A stretch of DNA of 64,000 nucleotides from Tetragonia tetragonoides. Taxonomy: Eukaryota; Streptophyta; Magnoliopsida; Caryophyllales; Aizoaceae. This document shows positions 1 through 10,094 of this stretch, one piece after another (positions within the stretch are counted from its first letter, which is position 1; each line of letters begins with the position of its first letter). The DNA lies in contig CM076143.1 in NCBI GenBank assembly GCA_038025085.1, positions 50,352,501 to 50,416,500 on the forward strand. The letters run 5' to 3'. The notes beneath the pieces are model-generated. The model saw nothing but the letters and a program-made list of their open reading frames with translations, was not told the DNA's origin and ran no database searches. The position numbers and the translations under genes are program-made.

Positions 1-1053
1 GAGGAAAATAATACGTAATTCATCAAAATATGACACTTGTATGTTACCTGCGCTTTTACCCACCACTATATAAACACTGTTATATTATGTGCATCTATTT
101 CCTAAATATTCATCATCAGATCTAACCCAATAAAAGTTTTTATTGCGTTGAAAATATTTTTTTTGAGTGAATTGTGTTGAAAATATTAGAACGGGATATT
201 AAATACATTTTAGATTGTACTAATGTAATTCTAACTAAAGAAAAAAAAATTAAAGAAATATGAATAGGTTATAACAATTAGGAAAATTCGACAAAAATAA
301 TTCAAAGTTTGAGCGGCCATACAAAAATAATCCCAGGTTGAAAGTTATACAAAAATAATCTGAAGTTGTAACTTTTGTCACAAATATGGACCCGCCTTAA
401 CTCCGTCCACCTACTTCAAACCATATTGCCTCATGATATTGAAAACTTTAAATGATATTGAAAACTTTAAATAACATTGTATGCAAGCGTGAACTTTCAT
501 TATACTTTTACAAATTAATATTTTATATTATAGTTAGTATTGTTAAATTTTAATTCCCAAAAAAAAAATCATTATATTATATTAACTACTATCTAAATAA
601 TGACAATGGTTTAATTAAAGTCATTAAGTACACTCCATATTAATTTGCCTTAATAACTATTCAAATCATAATTCCCCTTAAAAAAAAAGGAAAAAGAGTA
701 TAATTAATGACTTGGGTATAAGCCAACCGAAGAGTGACACTTGTCACCTTATCAACGCTTATACCCAAAAATATCTCTCCCTCTCTATATATATATTAAA
801 TTAGATTTGTAATGGAACATGAAGATTATTAGTTCAATGAGTTCAATGGGCCAATCTCTCATTTATGAATTATTTATAATCAATAACTACTCTATCTAAG
901 CAAGCTCCTACAATAGAAAGTAGAAACTACTATATTTCGATGTGTTTAGATTACGAGCGATATTAGCATCATGAGAGAGCTACATAAAGAAGTAGCTAGC
1001 TAGATTGACCGACAAAACAAGTAATAATTGACATGTATTATTTTAGTTATAGG
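1..1053. other. AT-rich intergenic DNA
   Basis: No gene is visible. Around 290-400 there are three imperfect ~30 bp units sharing ACAAAAATAAT, followed by a GC-richer tail with GGACCCGCCTTAACTCCGTC; this looks like a fragment of a dispersed repeat. The rest is poly-A/T-rich sequence with many stops in all frames. Confidence 0.6.
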
Positions 1054-1353
1054 GGGTGCGTTTGTTAAAGCTGAACTTATCAAAAATGAACTGAACTGAA
1101 CTGAACTGAATTCAACATCACTAATAATCTGTTTGATTCACCTTAATTTTACTAGCAATATTAGCGTCATGAGAGAGCTACATAAAGAAGTAGCTAGCTA
1201 GATTGACCGACAAAACAAGTAATAATTGACATGTATTATTTTAGTTATAGAGGGTGCGTTTCTTAAAGCTGAACTTATCCAAAAATGAACTGAACTGAAC
1301 TGAATTCAACATCACTAACGATCTGTTTGATTCACCTAAATTTTACTTAAATT
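957..1353. repeat. ~198 bp tandem duplication overlapping a MITE end
   Basis: A segment containing ATGAGAGAGCTACATAAAG occurs at 971 and again at 1169, an offset of 198 bp. The copies continue through TGACATGTATTATTTTAG and into the MITE terminus GGGTGCGTTT, differing by a few bases. The duplication therefore copied both host flank and transposon end and happened after the MITE inserted. Confidence 0.8.
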
Positions 1354-1748
1354 CAGTCCAGTTCAGTTCATGTGTAACTATATAACTCAAATAATTTTTT
1401 ATTCCAAAATAATTTCATGATGATAATTATATATGTCATCAAAAAGATCTCAAATTATACTTTCAAATAAGTCCAATATTGACTATGTTTGGACAAATTT
1501 TAAATGGTTAACGGTTAAGTTTAAAAAATCAATTCAATTCAGTTCAGATCAGTTTTATCTAGGTGAATCAAACGGAGCCTAAATTGGACACTACTGAACT
1601 GGACACAGTTGGACCGAATTGAACACAACTTGATATTTGAGACAAAAAGTATGTTTCTGAACTCAACATCATTTAACTGAATTTGAAATCACTGAATTGA
1701 CACCTGAACTGAACTGATCTGACCGTGTAAGCTCTAACAAACGCACCC
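1054..1748. mobile_element. Composite MITE, GGGTGCGTTT family
   Basis: The left end GGGTGCGTTTGTTAAAGCT and right end AGCTCTAACAAACGCACCC are inverted copies of each other. The interior is built from GAACT pentamers (CTGAACTGAACTGAA) and contains a second, nested MITE. No transposase is encoded. Intact relatives in this window have TTA target duplications, which suits PIF/Harbinger (Tourist-like) MITEs. The 198 bp duplication has disturbed the left end here. Confidence 0.75.
1320..1581 (-). mobile_element. Nested MITE, GGCTCCGTTTGATTCACC family (reverse)
   Basis: The right end AGGTGAATCAAACGGAGCC is the inverse of the left end CTGTTTGATTCACCT. The interior (TAAATGGTTAACGGTTAAG, CAATATTGACTATGTTTGG) matches, in reverse orientation, the copy at 1771-2056. 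It sits inside the larger GGGTGCGTTT element. Confidence 0.7.
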
Positions 1749-1770
1749 AGAGTGTGAACTTTTTCACTTA

Positions 1771-2056
1771 GGCTCCGTTTGATTCACCTGGATAAAACTG
1801 AACTGAACTGAAATGAACTGAACTGAATTGATTTTTTAAACTTAACCGTTAACTATTTAAAATTCGTTCAAACATAGTCAATATTAAACTCATTTGAAAG
1901 TATGCTTTGAGATCTTTCCGATGACATAATTATCATCATGCAACTATTTCGAAATGAAAAGTTATATGAGTTATATGAGTTATAAAGTTACACGTGAACT
2001 GAACTGAACTGGACTAAACTGAACTGAATTTAAGTAAAATTAAGGTAAATCAATTG
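1771..2056 (+). mobile_element. MITE, GGCTCCGTTTGATTCACC family
   Basis: It begins GGCTCCGTTTGATTCACCT and ends around AAGTAAAATTAAGGTAAATC, a worn inverse end. The interior matches the reversed copy at 1320-1581 throughout, giving a non-coding element of about 280 bp. The right boundary is approximate. Confidence 0.65.
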
Positions 2057-2116
2057 ATTGATGAAATTCACTTAATTGCACTAAAATCCACTGAATTGAA
2101 CTGAAAGAAATAGTAA

Positions 2117-2318
2117 GGCCCTGTTCTTTTCGTCGATTCCATGCTGCATTCTGTTCCGTTCCGTTCCGTTCCAATCTGTTCTGTTCCGTTCCATTCCGCA
2201 TTCTGTACTTCATTTTGTCTCACATTTTTTTGAATTATCCGCGCCGCGTCGTTCTGTTCCGTTCCGTTCCGTTCCGTACCTTACCGTCCCGCACCATTCC
2301 GTTTAATAGAACAGGGCT
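2117..2318. mobile_element. MITE, GGCCCTGTTCTTTTC family, TAA target duplication
   Basis: The termini are GGCCCTGTTCTTTTC and GAACAGGGCT, flanked on both sides by TAA (2114-2116 and 2319-2321). The 202 bp interior is rich in TTCCG pentamers and has the near-central motif CTTCATTTTGTCTCACATTT. Four further copies occur at 5959, 25168, 44299 and 59623. No coding capacity. The TAA duplication suggests PIF/Harbinger-type mobilisation. Confidence 0.85.
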
Positions 2319-2464
2319 TAAGATGTGAGAGAAAAATATATCATTGAACAGAACATACTGAACTGAACTGAACTTAACCAAATCAAATATTAAATAAGCT
2401 AAGTAAAAAAGAACACACATATTGAGATACGAATATAAGCATATAATGGTTAATTAATTACTTA

Positions 2465-2868
2465 GGGTGCGTTTATTAGAGCTGAACTTACCAGAACTGA
2501 ATTCAACATCACCGAATTGTACACAACTGAACTGAACTGGACAAAACTGAAGTGAATTGAACACAACTTGATATGTGAGACAAAAAGTATATTTCTGAAC
2601 TCAGCACCGCTGAACTGAACTAAACATCATTTAACTGATTTTGAAATCACTAGGCTCCGTTTGATTCACCTGGATAAAAACTGATCTGAATTGAATTGAT
2701 TGAATAAAAAGTTATATGAGCGCAAAAGTTACGCATGAACTGAACTGAACTGGACTGAACTGAACTGAATTTAAGTAAAATTAAGGTGAATCAAACAGAG
2801 CCTGAATTGACACCTGAACTGAACTGAACTAAACTGAATTGACCGTGTAAGCTCTAACAAACGCACCC
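2465..2868. mobile_element. MITE, GGGTGCGTTT family, with a nested MITE
   Basis: This is a clean copy. The ends GGGTGCGTTTATTAGAGCT and AGCTCTAACAAACGCACCC are flanked by TTA (2462-2464 and 2869-2871). It is 404 bp with GAACT-rich arms. A shortened GGCTCCGTTT element is inserted at 2653-2802. Confidence 0.85.
2653..2802 (+). mobile_element. Internally deleted GGCTCCGTTT MITE nested in another MITE
   Basis: The ends GGCTCCGTTTGATTCACCT and AGGTGAATCAAACAGAGCC are inverse copies 150 bp apart, against about 280 bp in the fuller copies; most of the interior is missing. The uninterrupted host sequence is visible near 1683-1700, so the insertion point can be read directly. Confidence 0.8.
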
Positions 2869-2927
2869 TTAGAATCATATATATATAACTTGAAGGATAA
2901 ATATAAAAAGGAAAGGAAAAACGCTTG

Positions 2928-3232
2928 AGGGTGCATTTTTTTAATTTCCACTTATTCCCACTAATTCTCATTAATTGGTTAAGATTCTGTTATTGATTGG
3001 GTAAGGTCATGTCATTGATTTCCACTCATTCGGTAAGATCCTCTTATTGATTCTTCCTGATTCAGTAAGGTTTTGCCACTGATTCTGTGAGTAGAAATAT
3101 CGGTTCTGCCACTGATTTCTCGCTGATTCAGTAAGGTCTTGCTACTGATTCTGATTGTCAATGATTGGATAAGGTGTTGCCACTTATTTTCACTTATTGA
3201 GTAAGATTCAATAAGTGGAAAAGAACAAACCC
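2928..3232. mobile_element. MITE with internal ~40 bp repeats, worn copy
   Basis: The interior repeats variants of GATTCGGTAAGATCCT and CACTGATTTC about every 40 bp. The right end AAGAACAAACCC is a worn form of the AAGAACACATCC end seen in the relatives at 27375-27776 and 60842-61175. No protein is encoded. The boundaries are less certain than in those copies. Confidence 0.65.
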
Positions 3233-3825
3233 TTACTCTTATTTGACATGTAGTACTTATGTAAGAAAAAAGAAGATGAAGGTAGGAAAGATGTAGCAGC
3301 TAGTTAAAATTGTCTTCATGTTGGTGAACAAACAGCTGTAATTATTGGTAATTTTGTTTAGCATCTTGGAACATGTGCCTTGTATTTGTACTGCACTGCA
3401 GTTGCATTTCGAGTATTTTTTCTTTTTCTTTATGGAAACTAATGGCTGAAAAGGAATAATTGCCGGGTCTACTCTTTGGGGCAACATGCTGCTGGGTTCC
3501 ACTTCATCCTCTCTCTTCTCTCTGTCTCTTCTCTCTCTCTCTTCTCTCTCTTTCTTCTGGCAGCATGGTGGCTGGCATCTGAGTCTGAGAGGGCTGCAGT
3601 TTTATAGCAGCAGGCTGCTGCAGCTCTCATGCATACTTATAGTAATGGTTTTCCTTCTTTTTATGAAAGCCTAAAGTCATAGCTAGAGAGGATACTCACA
3701 GAGTCACAGCTTTCTTCTTTCATTTTTCCACCATCACTACTTAGCTAGCTTGTACCTCAAATATTATATTATTATATTATATATTGCTGATGTTTGATTC
3801 ATTTTACGGACTTGGCTAACAAGCG
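3233..3825. other. Intergenic DNA with a CT-rich tract and a short hairpin
   Basis: A CT-rich tract runs over about 3505-3555. At 3586-3626, GAGAGGGCTGCAG can pair with CTGCAGCTCTC around a short loop. The small open frame across it is low-complexity and I do not call it a gene. A leader or promoter role is possible but unproven. Confidence 0.4.
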
Positions 3826-3998
3826 TTGGGATCCTCTCCATTTGTCTAAAGAAATAAAGGTCTCTATTTGCTAAATGGAGGGTGAGATTTTTTTCTAACC
3901 AAATTTTAAATTAATATAATTTAAAAATGTAAAATAAGAGAAGGAGATCTAGCCCTCCATTTAAGAAATGGAGAGAAAGAAAATGGAGAGGATCTCAA
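3826..3998. mobile_element. Small MITE, TTGGGATCCTCTCCATTT ends
   Basis: TTGGGATCCTCTCCATTT on the left is mirrored by AAATGGAGAGGATCTCAA on the right, 173 bp in all, with an AT-rich centre containing no reading frame. The inner arms (GGTCTCTATTTGCTAAATGG and CCATTTAAGAAATGGAG) are also partly complementary. Confidence 0.65.
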
Positions 3999-4027
3999 GC
4001 CATTATACAATGAGTGTAAAATAGGAA

Positions 4028-4206
4028 AGGGCTACCCATACACAATGTGTATAATACACTCCATTGTTCCTCGATCTCATTGTGTCTATCGCTCTCATCT
4101 TTCTTGGATTTCAGGGGTAGTTTGGGTATGGTTAAAAAAGGGAGAGGAGAGAGATAGACAAAATGAGATGGGAGACAAGGGAGTGTAATATACACCTTGT
4201 GTATGT
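4028..4206. mobile_element. MITE with ATACACAA...TTGTGTAT ends
   Basis: CATACACAATGTGTATAATA near the left end is inverted at the right as TAATATACACCTTGTGTATG. A related, more diverged copy lies at 4405-4572. No coding capacity. Confidence 0.6.
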
Positions 4207-4402
4207 TAAAGCTGAACTTACCAGAACTGATTTGAATTCAACATCACTGAATTGTACACTACTGAACTGAACTGCACATAACTGAATTGAATTGAACACA
4301 ACTTGATATGTGAGACAAAAAATATGTTTCTAAACTCAACACCACTGAACTGAACTGAAAATCATTTAACTGTGAATTGACACCTGAACTGAACTGACAC
4401 AA
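4207..4402. mobile_element. Fragment of a GGGTGCGTTT-family MITE
   Basis: It starts inside the family's left arm (AAAGCTGAACTTACCAGAAC) and runs through GAACT-rich sequence to ACACCTGAACTGAACTGACA, with the terminal inverted repeats missing. It is wedged between two copies of the ATACACAA element. Confidence 0.6.
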
Positions 4403-4404
4403 AT

Positions 4405-4572
4405 AGTTGTGTAATATACACTATATCGTCTAGTGCCTATCTCTCTACTCTCTCTTAGGCCCCCTTGAATTTCATGGGGTAGTATGAATGTGTGAGATCC
4501 AAAGGAGCTGAGAGAGATATACACAAACAAAGGAGAGACTATGAGATGTATATTACAATGATTGTATGGCTA
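4405..4572. mobile_element. Diverged copy of the ATACACAA MITE
   Basis: It carries GTTGTGTAATATACACTAT on the left and ATGTATATTACAATGATTGT on the right as an imperfect inverted pair, like the element at 4028-4206. Non-coding. Confidence 0.5.
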
Positions 4573-4739
4573 GCTTTGTTGTTCATTTTACATTTGTGCA
4601 TTTTCTTAAAGGAATAGAAGGTAATAATGGGGGCAGTGTGAAGCACCTTCTTTTGAGGCTACATCTACAAATCTACATGGATTTTTAGAGGAAAGAGCTA
4701 TTCCCATACCCTTTTCACCTATTTTCAGACTTTTTTTTC

Positions 4740-4868
4740 CTAAATTAATTTAATAAAAAGGAGAATTTCAATTCAGTTCAGTTCAGTACAATAATGTCCA
4801 ATTTAGTAATGTGGAATTCAGTTCAGTTCAATTCATTTTTAGTAAGTTCAGCTCTAACAAACGCATCC
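4740..4868. mobile_element. Right-end fragment of a GGGTGCGTTT-family MITE
   Basis: TTCAGTTCAGTTCAGTAC repeats lead to GTAAGTTCAGCTCTAACAA and ACGCATCC, one terminus of the family. The opposite end is absent. Confidence 0.6.
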
Positions 4869-5545
4869 ATACTAACATAAATATTAAGAGTGATGGCAAC
4901 ATTTACCTACAATATTGTTTAGAATTATTAAAGACTCTATACTACAGCTAAAGACAAAAAGAAATTTTGGCAAGATTTATTTATATGATGCTCTTGTATT
5001 AAAGTACTCATTCAAAAATCTAAACTTTGATGATGGAGATTTGATCACTAACTCTATCTATACCCTACTAAAAATTGAAGTAAATCTACCTGACTTTTAG
5101 ATAGGAGGTTTATTCTAGGATAATTCTTTGACGTATTTTAGGCGGTTGAGTGGCATGGATATAACCTGCCTTGCATGAGCACTTCCCTAAGTGGATGAAT
5201 GAAAAATGCTGACCTCCTAAATTGTTACGAATATAATTGGTTGTAACTAAGGGCTGTTAGCTACAACCTCACACCCACAAGCTTTTATGTGTAAACTCCT
5301 CCTCAAATTTTCACTTACTAAAATAAATTACACCTTCTCACACTTACCCCATGTTTATTTCTATGTTATCCAGATGTCCATATCATCTTGGTGCGTAAAA
5401 GATCCGATACTCTTGTGTTGGCGATTCTGTTAAAGTTTTCATCAACCATTATCTGAGCGTGAAAATGTTGTTGTTAAGCCTAAATAATTCATCAGAATTC
5501 TAGAATTGAAATCTCTAAAAGGGATAGGGTGAACCCTTAAGACCA

Positions 5546-5600
<55 letters not shown>

Positions 5601-5958
5601 GGGTGAATCCTAAATAGCCAACAAATCATAATTAAAATTTTATTTAATATAATTTTGGTCTTTGGGGTTTGCCCTTTTCGTGTTTGGTTTTATTTGCTAG
5701 AATTTCGGTCTCATTGCCGGAAAAAATAATATATGCAAATTTTATCACTCATGAGTCATGACCACATTTAGTAAAGTAAATATAGCAAAACATCGATGTA
5801 TTTTGCTAACGTATTTTGCTAATGTGTTTTCTTTCTTTGTTTCATGAGCCCTTGAATTTATATCATGAGCTTAATCAATGAAACAACAAAATTGAAGTAA
5901 TTACTGTAATAAACATATATGAAAGGGATGAGTTTTCTTATTCAATGAACTGAACTAA
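4869..5958. other. Intergenic DNA with an AAT microsatellite
   Basis: No gene is recognised. The short open frame at 4915-5100 has no family resemblance and biased AT-rich codons. A perfect (AAT)n tract of about 18 units occupies 5546-5599. Confidence 0.6.
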
Positions 5959-6138
5959 GGCTTTGTTCTTTTTGTCGTCTTCATGATGCATTTCCTTCCG
6001 TTTTATTATGCGTTGTTCTGCTCCGTTACTCATTCTGTACTTCATTTTATCTCACATTTTGTTCTATTAACCGCGCCTTTCTGTTTCATTCCGTTCATCA
6101 CCGTCTCGCACAATTCCATTGTTGAAAAGAACAGAGCC
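5959..6138. mobile_element. MITE, GGCCCTGTTC family, TAA target duplication
   Basis: The ends GGCTTTGTTCTTTTT and AAAAGAACAGAGCC are flanked by exact TAA on both sides (5956-5958 and 6139-6141). It is 180 bp, shares CTTCATTTTATCTCACATTTT with the copy at 2117, and is non-coding. Confidence 0.85.
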
Positions 6139-6344
6139 TAAAGTAGTCTGGACATAACTAAACTTAAATAAATAGAATTGTTAAATCTGAGGAAATACAT
6201 GCTACTGAACTAAATCAAACCTAAGTGAAAAAAATTACACCCTCAAGAGTACTTGCAATTTACTCTTTTTTTTCATTGGTTACTTATACATATGGAAGCA
6301 GAGTCTTGTAAAAAAAAATGAAGTATTGGAGACTTGGAGTTATA

Positions 6345-6481
6345 ATTTCTACAAAATATCGCATATGAGGCGGACTCAAGGTGAGACCTCTTTATAGCCA
6401 AGTATGACATAAGCATTACGTCATACTTGTTAGAGAGGGTCTCACATTGAGTCCGCCTCATATGAGTTTTTGTGTAATTTT
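6345..6481. mobile_element. Near-perfect foldback element
   Basis: The left arm at 6362-6390 (CATATGAGGCGGACTCAAGG onward) is inverted at 6435-6464, with a second small palindrome AGTATGAC/GTCATACT in the centre. Weaker complementarity extends outward to ACAAAA/TTTTGTGT. The outer ends resemble the dispersed (A)CAAAAACTTGTATGAGAC family found elsewhere in the window. No coding capacity. Confidence 0.75.
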
Positions 6482-6779
6482 TATATCAAGGTCCACGAGG
6501 GGTACCGTTCTTGTTCTAATAGGAGTACTTCTCTTATTCTATCACGTGGTGATGTTGCTAGGTATTGATTATATGCATGGTTTTTTAAAACATATGAAAA
6601 GTTTGCCCTAACTCCGATCCATCATCTTATATACAAATATGGAAGCGGTCACACCAGATAAAGGAGGAGAGACGAGAAAGAGTACCCTTTCATCCTTCAC
6701 TTAGGTCTTGGTTATCAGACATGCAACTTCCCTAGCTTTGATTTTCTCTGTCTTGTCAAGAAAATTAATTACACATGGC

Positions 6780-8815
6780 TTCGTACGTTTAAAAAAGAAA
6801 GCAAGCAAAGAAGTACCAATGTACAAAGAAATATGATTGACACTTTCAAAGGAATTTTGCTCATGAGTCATTCTTTCTGTTTGGATAAGTATTTAGGATG
6901 CCCTATAATCTCAGATAGAGTGACAGCTAATACCTTTAGTAGTGTTGTGGAGCGTACACAACACAACCTTACAAAATGGAAAGCGAATTCGCTCTCTCAA
7001 GCAGGTCGGACAACTCTTATCCAGGCTAATCTTTCAGCCACACCGATTTTTACAATGCAGAGTTTCTCACTCCCAAAGTCAACCTTGAACAGTTTGGATA
7101 AAATCAATAGGAATTTTCTTTGGAGCAAAGCACCTGACTCAAAATCTCCCAACTTGATTGGCTGGGACAAAGTGTATCGACCAAAGAAAATGGGCGGTCT
7201 AGGACTCAGGAAAGCTGAGGCAGTTAACCAGGCAATGCAAATGAAATTAATATGGAAAATTCTCAAAGATTCTCAAAGCAAATGGGTTAAACTAATCAAT
7301 AGTAAATATCTTAAAGGTTGTCATATACTAGATTTCCAAAAGGGTAAAAAAAATTCTTAGCAATGGTCTTACCTATTAGAAGTCCGGAGTTTGTTTTCAA
7401 AAGGCATCAGATGGCAAGTAGGAAATGGTGAGAGTATAAAGTTTTGGACAGATATATGGGTTTCACCAATTCCACTTGCAGAAATGTTTCATAATGAACA
7501 TTCAGATGATCCGTTATATGATATAACAATTCCAGTAAAATGTTTCTTCTCCTCATTGGGAGGATGGGACACAGATCTTCTTGCCAGAGTAGTTTCTATA
7601 GACACTATTAAAGCTATTTTGGGAATACCAATTCCGTACAATGAAGTCCCTGATAAATTCTATTGAGGTTTTTCTAGCTCGGGCGAATTTTTCTGTAAGT
7701 CGGCAACATGGATAGCACAAGGGTTACAAGATAGTTATCAAAAATCCTGTGATTTTAGCTGGATCTGGGATATCAATATTGCCCCAAAAATTAAAGTCTT
7801 TCTTTGAAAACTTTGTCTGGATGGATTACCAACAAAAAAACGTCTTCAACAAAGCCACATTTTTATTCATCAGGAATGTGTCTTTTGCAACTATCATAGT
7901 GAGGATAAATTTCATTTATTCTTTTATTGTCCATTCTTCTTTCAAACCTTAAAAGAAATTAAGATATTATGTTCTAGAAAATTTAATTTGGATATTGATC
8001 AGGACTTATCCTTCATTGAGGGTCTAAATTTCCTTAAAAAGAAACTACCAGAATGGGACTTGGTACTTCTTATCACGACCTAGTGGATGTTTTGGTTTGC
8101 CCGGAATAAAGTGCAATTTGATGAACTATCTACTACCCCACTACAGATTGCAGTTTCTGCAAAAATTAGCTTTACAGAATGGAAAACCTTAGCCCATAAA
8201 AGCTTTGATTTTGATATTAAAGAGGCGTTCCGTCACAAACATATCCAAAAGGGACCAAGAGCCAACATTTCTTGGGTTCCCCCATGCAAAGATTATATCA
8301 AGCTTAATTTTAATGGTTCCAAAGTAAACAACTCAGAAGCGGCTGCAGGTTTCATTCTTCGTAACGAGAACAGTGAACCACTTTTTATGGGAGCGCGATC
8401 CTGTGGCACAAGATCCATTCTTATGGCAGAAGCAATCGGATTACGCGAAGGAGTCAAGTTGGCGCGAGAAAAGGGGTACAAGTGCATTACAATAGAAGGC
8501 GACAATCTAGCTGTTATAAAGGCAATCAGAGCGGAGTGGCATATACCTTAGGAGATTGAAAACATCATCATCGACATCAAAAAGGACTTACATTTCTTTG
8601 AGAAAGTCGAGGTTCTTCATTGCTTCCAGGAAGCAAATGCGGTGGCTGATTATCTCGCTCATATGGGCCACTCTGTTTCCTCGCTCCACATTTGGTCAAA
8701 TCCTTTTAACCTATCCATTACCAACTTATTGGTAAAGGACACCTTAGATTAACCTTTAAGTTACCTGGTTATCTTGCCTTATCAATAAATAAATAAATAA
8801 ATAAATAAATATACA
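6780..8815 (+). mobile_element. 5'-truncated, dead LINE (non-LTR retrotransposon)
   Basis: This is the 3' part of a plant L1-type LINE: end of the reverse transcriptase region, an RT-associated zinc-binding segment and a C-terminal RNase H domain, followed by a short 3' UTR and a perfect (AAAT)n tail at about 8786-8812. The 5' end begins abruptly inside the RT, as usual for truncated insertions. AATTACACATGG (about 6768) and AATTACATATGTGG (about 8820) may be a worn target-site duplication. Confidence 0.88.
6833..8752 (+). pseudogene. LINE ORF2 remnant: RT C-terminus, zf-RVT, RNase H
   Basis: One frame stays open in sense throughout and is broken only by stops at 7358, 7664, 7805, 8081 and 8549. 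RT-end motifs (KYLGCPI, LSQAGRTTLIQA, GWDKVYRPKKMGGLGLRKA) come first. A zinc-binding segment follows around 7780-7945 with CVFC, an H and a C spaced as in zf-RVT. The RNase H domain spans about 8270-8700: its first catalytic Asp is replaced by Asn (LNFNGSK, codon 8312-8314), while AEA, EGDN and AVAD remain. It cannot encode a working enzyme. The element is typical of LINEs in eudicot genomes. Confidence 0.9.
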
Positions 8816-9342
8816 AATTAAATTACATATGTGGTTACAAATGAATCCACCAAACCACGTACACCACATTTTTGGGATAATTAGAGAAGGTAGTGAAGAT
8901 GACTATGTGTAACATTTTGCCTTTATCATTTTGAAATGATTGATTGGACAATCCCTAACGAGAGTTAGTCTTTAACTTCTCGTCACATATTTGTTTTTTT
9001 CACACCATTTTCATCCATTTTCTTCATCACCTTCAACTTCTAGAAATTGAAATAAAGCTATAAGTGCGAAGAAGAAGGAGAAGAAGAAGTTATAATTTGT
9101 AAATAATTCTCCTTCTAGCCGTCCGATTGTAGGTTTATTTCAACTTTTTAGAAGTTGGAGAGGGAGGGGAGAGTGAATAAAAAAGGGATGGGCAAAAACA
9201 AAGGTGGGGAGAGAAGAAGAAGTTGGAACAAGGTATGCCAAACATGCCCTTAAACTTTGGGAAACGTTTCTACTGCTGACTTAGCGTACATATACAATGA
9301 TATATATGTTTGAGTTGAATTGAACTGAACTAACTAAATTGA

Positions 9343-9344
<2 letters not shown>
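8816..9344. other. Intergenic DNA, purine-rich stretch
   Basis: No gene is seen. About 9065-9090 is a GAAGAAGGAGAAG-type purine tract, and CTTCTAGAA-type inverted bits flank it around 9035 and 9150, suggesting an old unclassified insertion. Confidence 0.4.

Positions 9345-9433
<89 letters not shown>
9345..9433. repeat. (TTA)n microsatellite
   Basis: About 30 uninterrupted TTA units. In reverse translation this gives a false poly-Asn reading frame, which is not a gene. Confidence 0.97.
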
Positions 9434-9489
9434 TTTACTTTGGATCACATATTCACCCCTAAAGTTCATTGAGCCAAAACTAATCATTT

Positions 9490-9640
9490 TCACAACGGAT
9501 TGACTTGTGCCAAAGGGTAAAGTGCTCACAGCAATAGCCGTGTCTCCATTCCTGATAGATTCGAATCATCGTATTTGGTTAAGGGATGAAAATGACAAAC
9601 CACTCACACTAACCACCCACACTAACCACTAATTAGTAAC
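9490..9640 (-). mobile_element. Possible SINE remnant
   Basis: On the minus strand a pol III B-box-like GATTCGAATC lies after CACTAACCAC-type sequence read in reverse, and AAAGGGTAAAGTGCTC resembles the body of the clearer SINE at 61663-61850. It is degenerate and its boundaries are rough. Confidence 0.4.
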
Positions 9641-9843
9641 TAAATTGATTTTTTTTAACTTGATTTTTAACCATTATTCAACAAACAATCGACCGAGCAT
9701 CTTGCAAATTCGGGCACTACTCTAATACTACTCTTTATGCGAGTACATTAATTCCAGCTCCTAGTCGTCGTGTAATAAAAGAAGGGAAAACTCCATATAT
9801 GTAATAATGTACTATGTTTCAGAGAATGCTTAGCTTATCAACC

Positions 9844-10094
9844 GGATAGTCTACCCACAAGTGGGGAAGAGGGAAAGGGAGAGAGTGGTGAGGAAGGAGA
9901 GAGAAAGGAGAAAAAGAGTATGAAGGTTTCAACTCTTGAGATTATGATTCAACCATTGGGTACGGGTGATGTGGACAAGAAATAAAAGCATGTACATTGG
10001 AACACTCAAATAAATTATTTTCAACTCAAAAAACAAAATATCAAAACCCAACCAATTATCAATTCACACATCATTCGGGTAGACTACCCGATCC
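9844..10094. mobile_element. MITE-like element with GGATAGTCTACCC ends
   Basis: GGATAGTCTACCC on the left is inverted at the right as GGGTAGACTACCCGATCC. The interior is a purine-rich left half and an A-rich right half without a reading frame. No other copy was noticed in the window. Confidence 0.55.

Noticed and set aside
3425..3470. Weak likeness of AAGGAATAATTGCCGG to miR169
   Set aside because: Too many mismatches in the mature region and no matching star arm downstream.
7749..7952. 67-residue frame in the LINE
   Set aside because: It is in a different frame from the zf-RVT text, which reads sensibly in the main LINE frame.
9281..9529. Open frame with a long Asn run on the minus strand
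   Set aside because: It is translation of the (TTA)n microsatellite.
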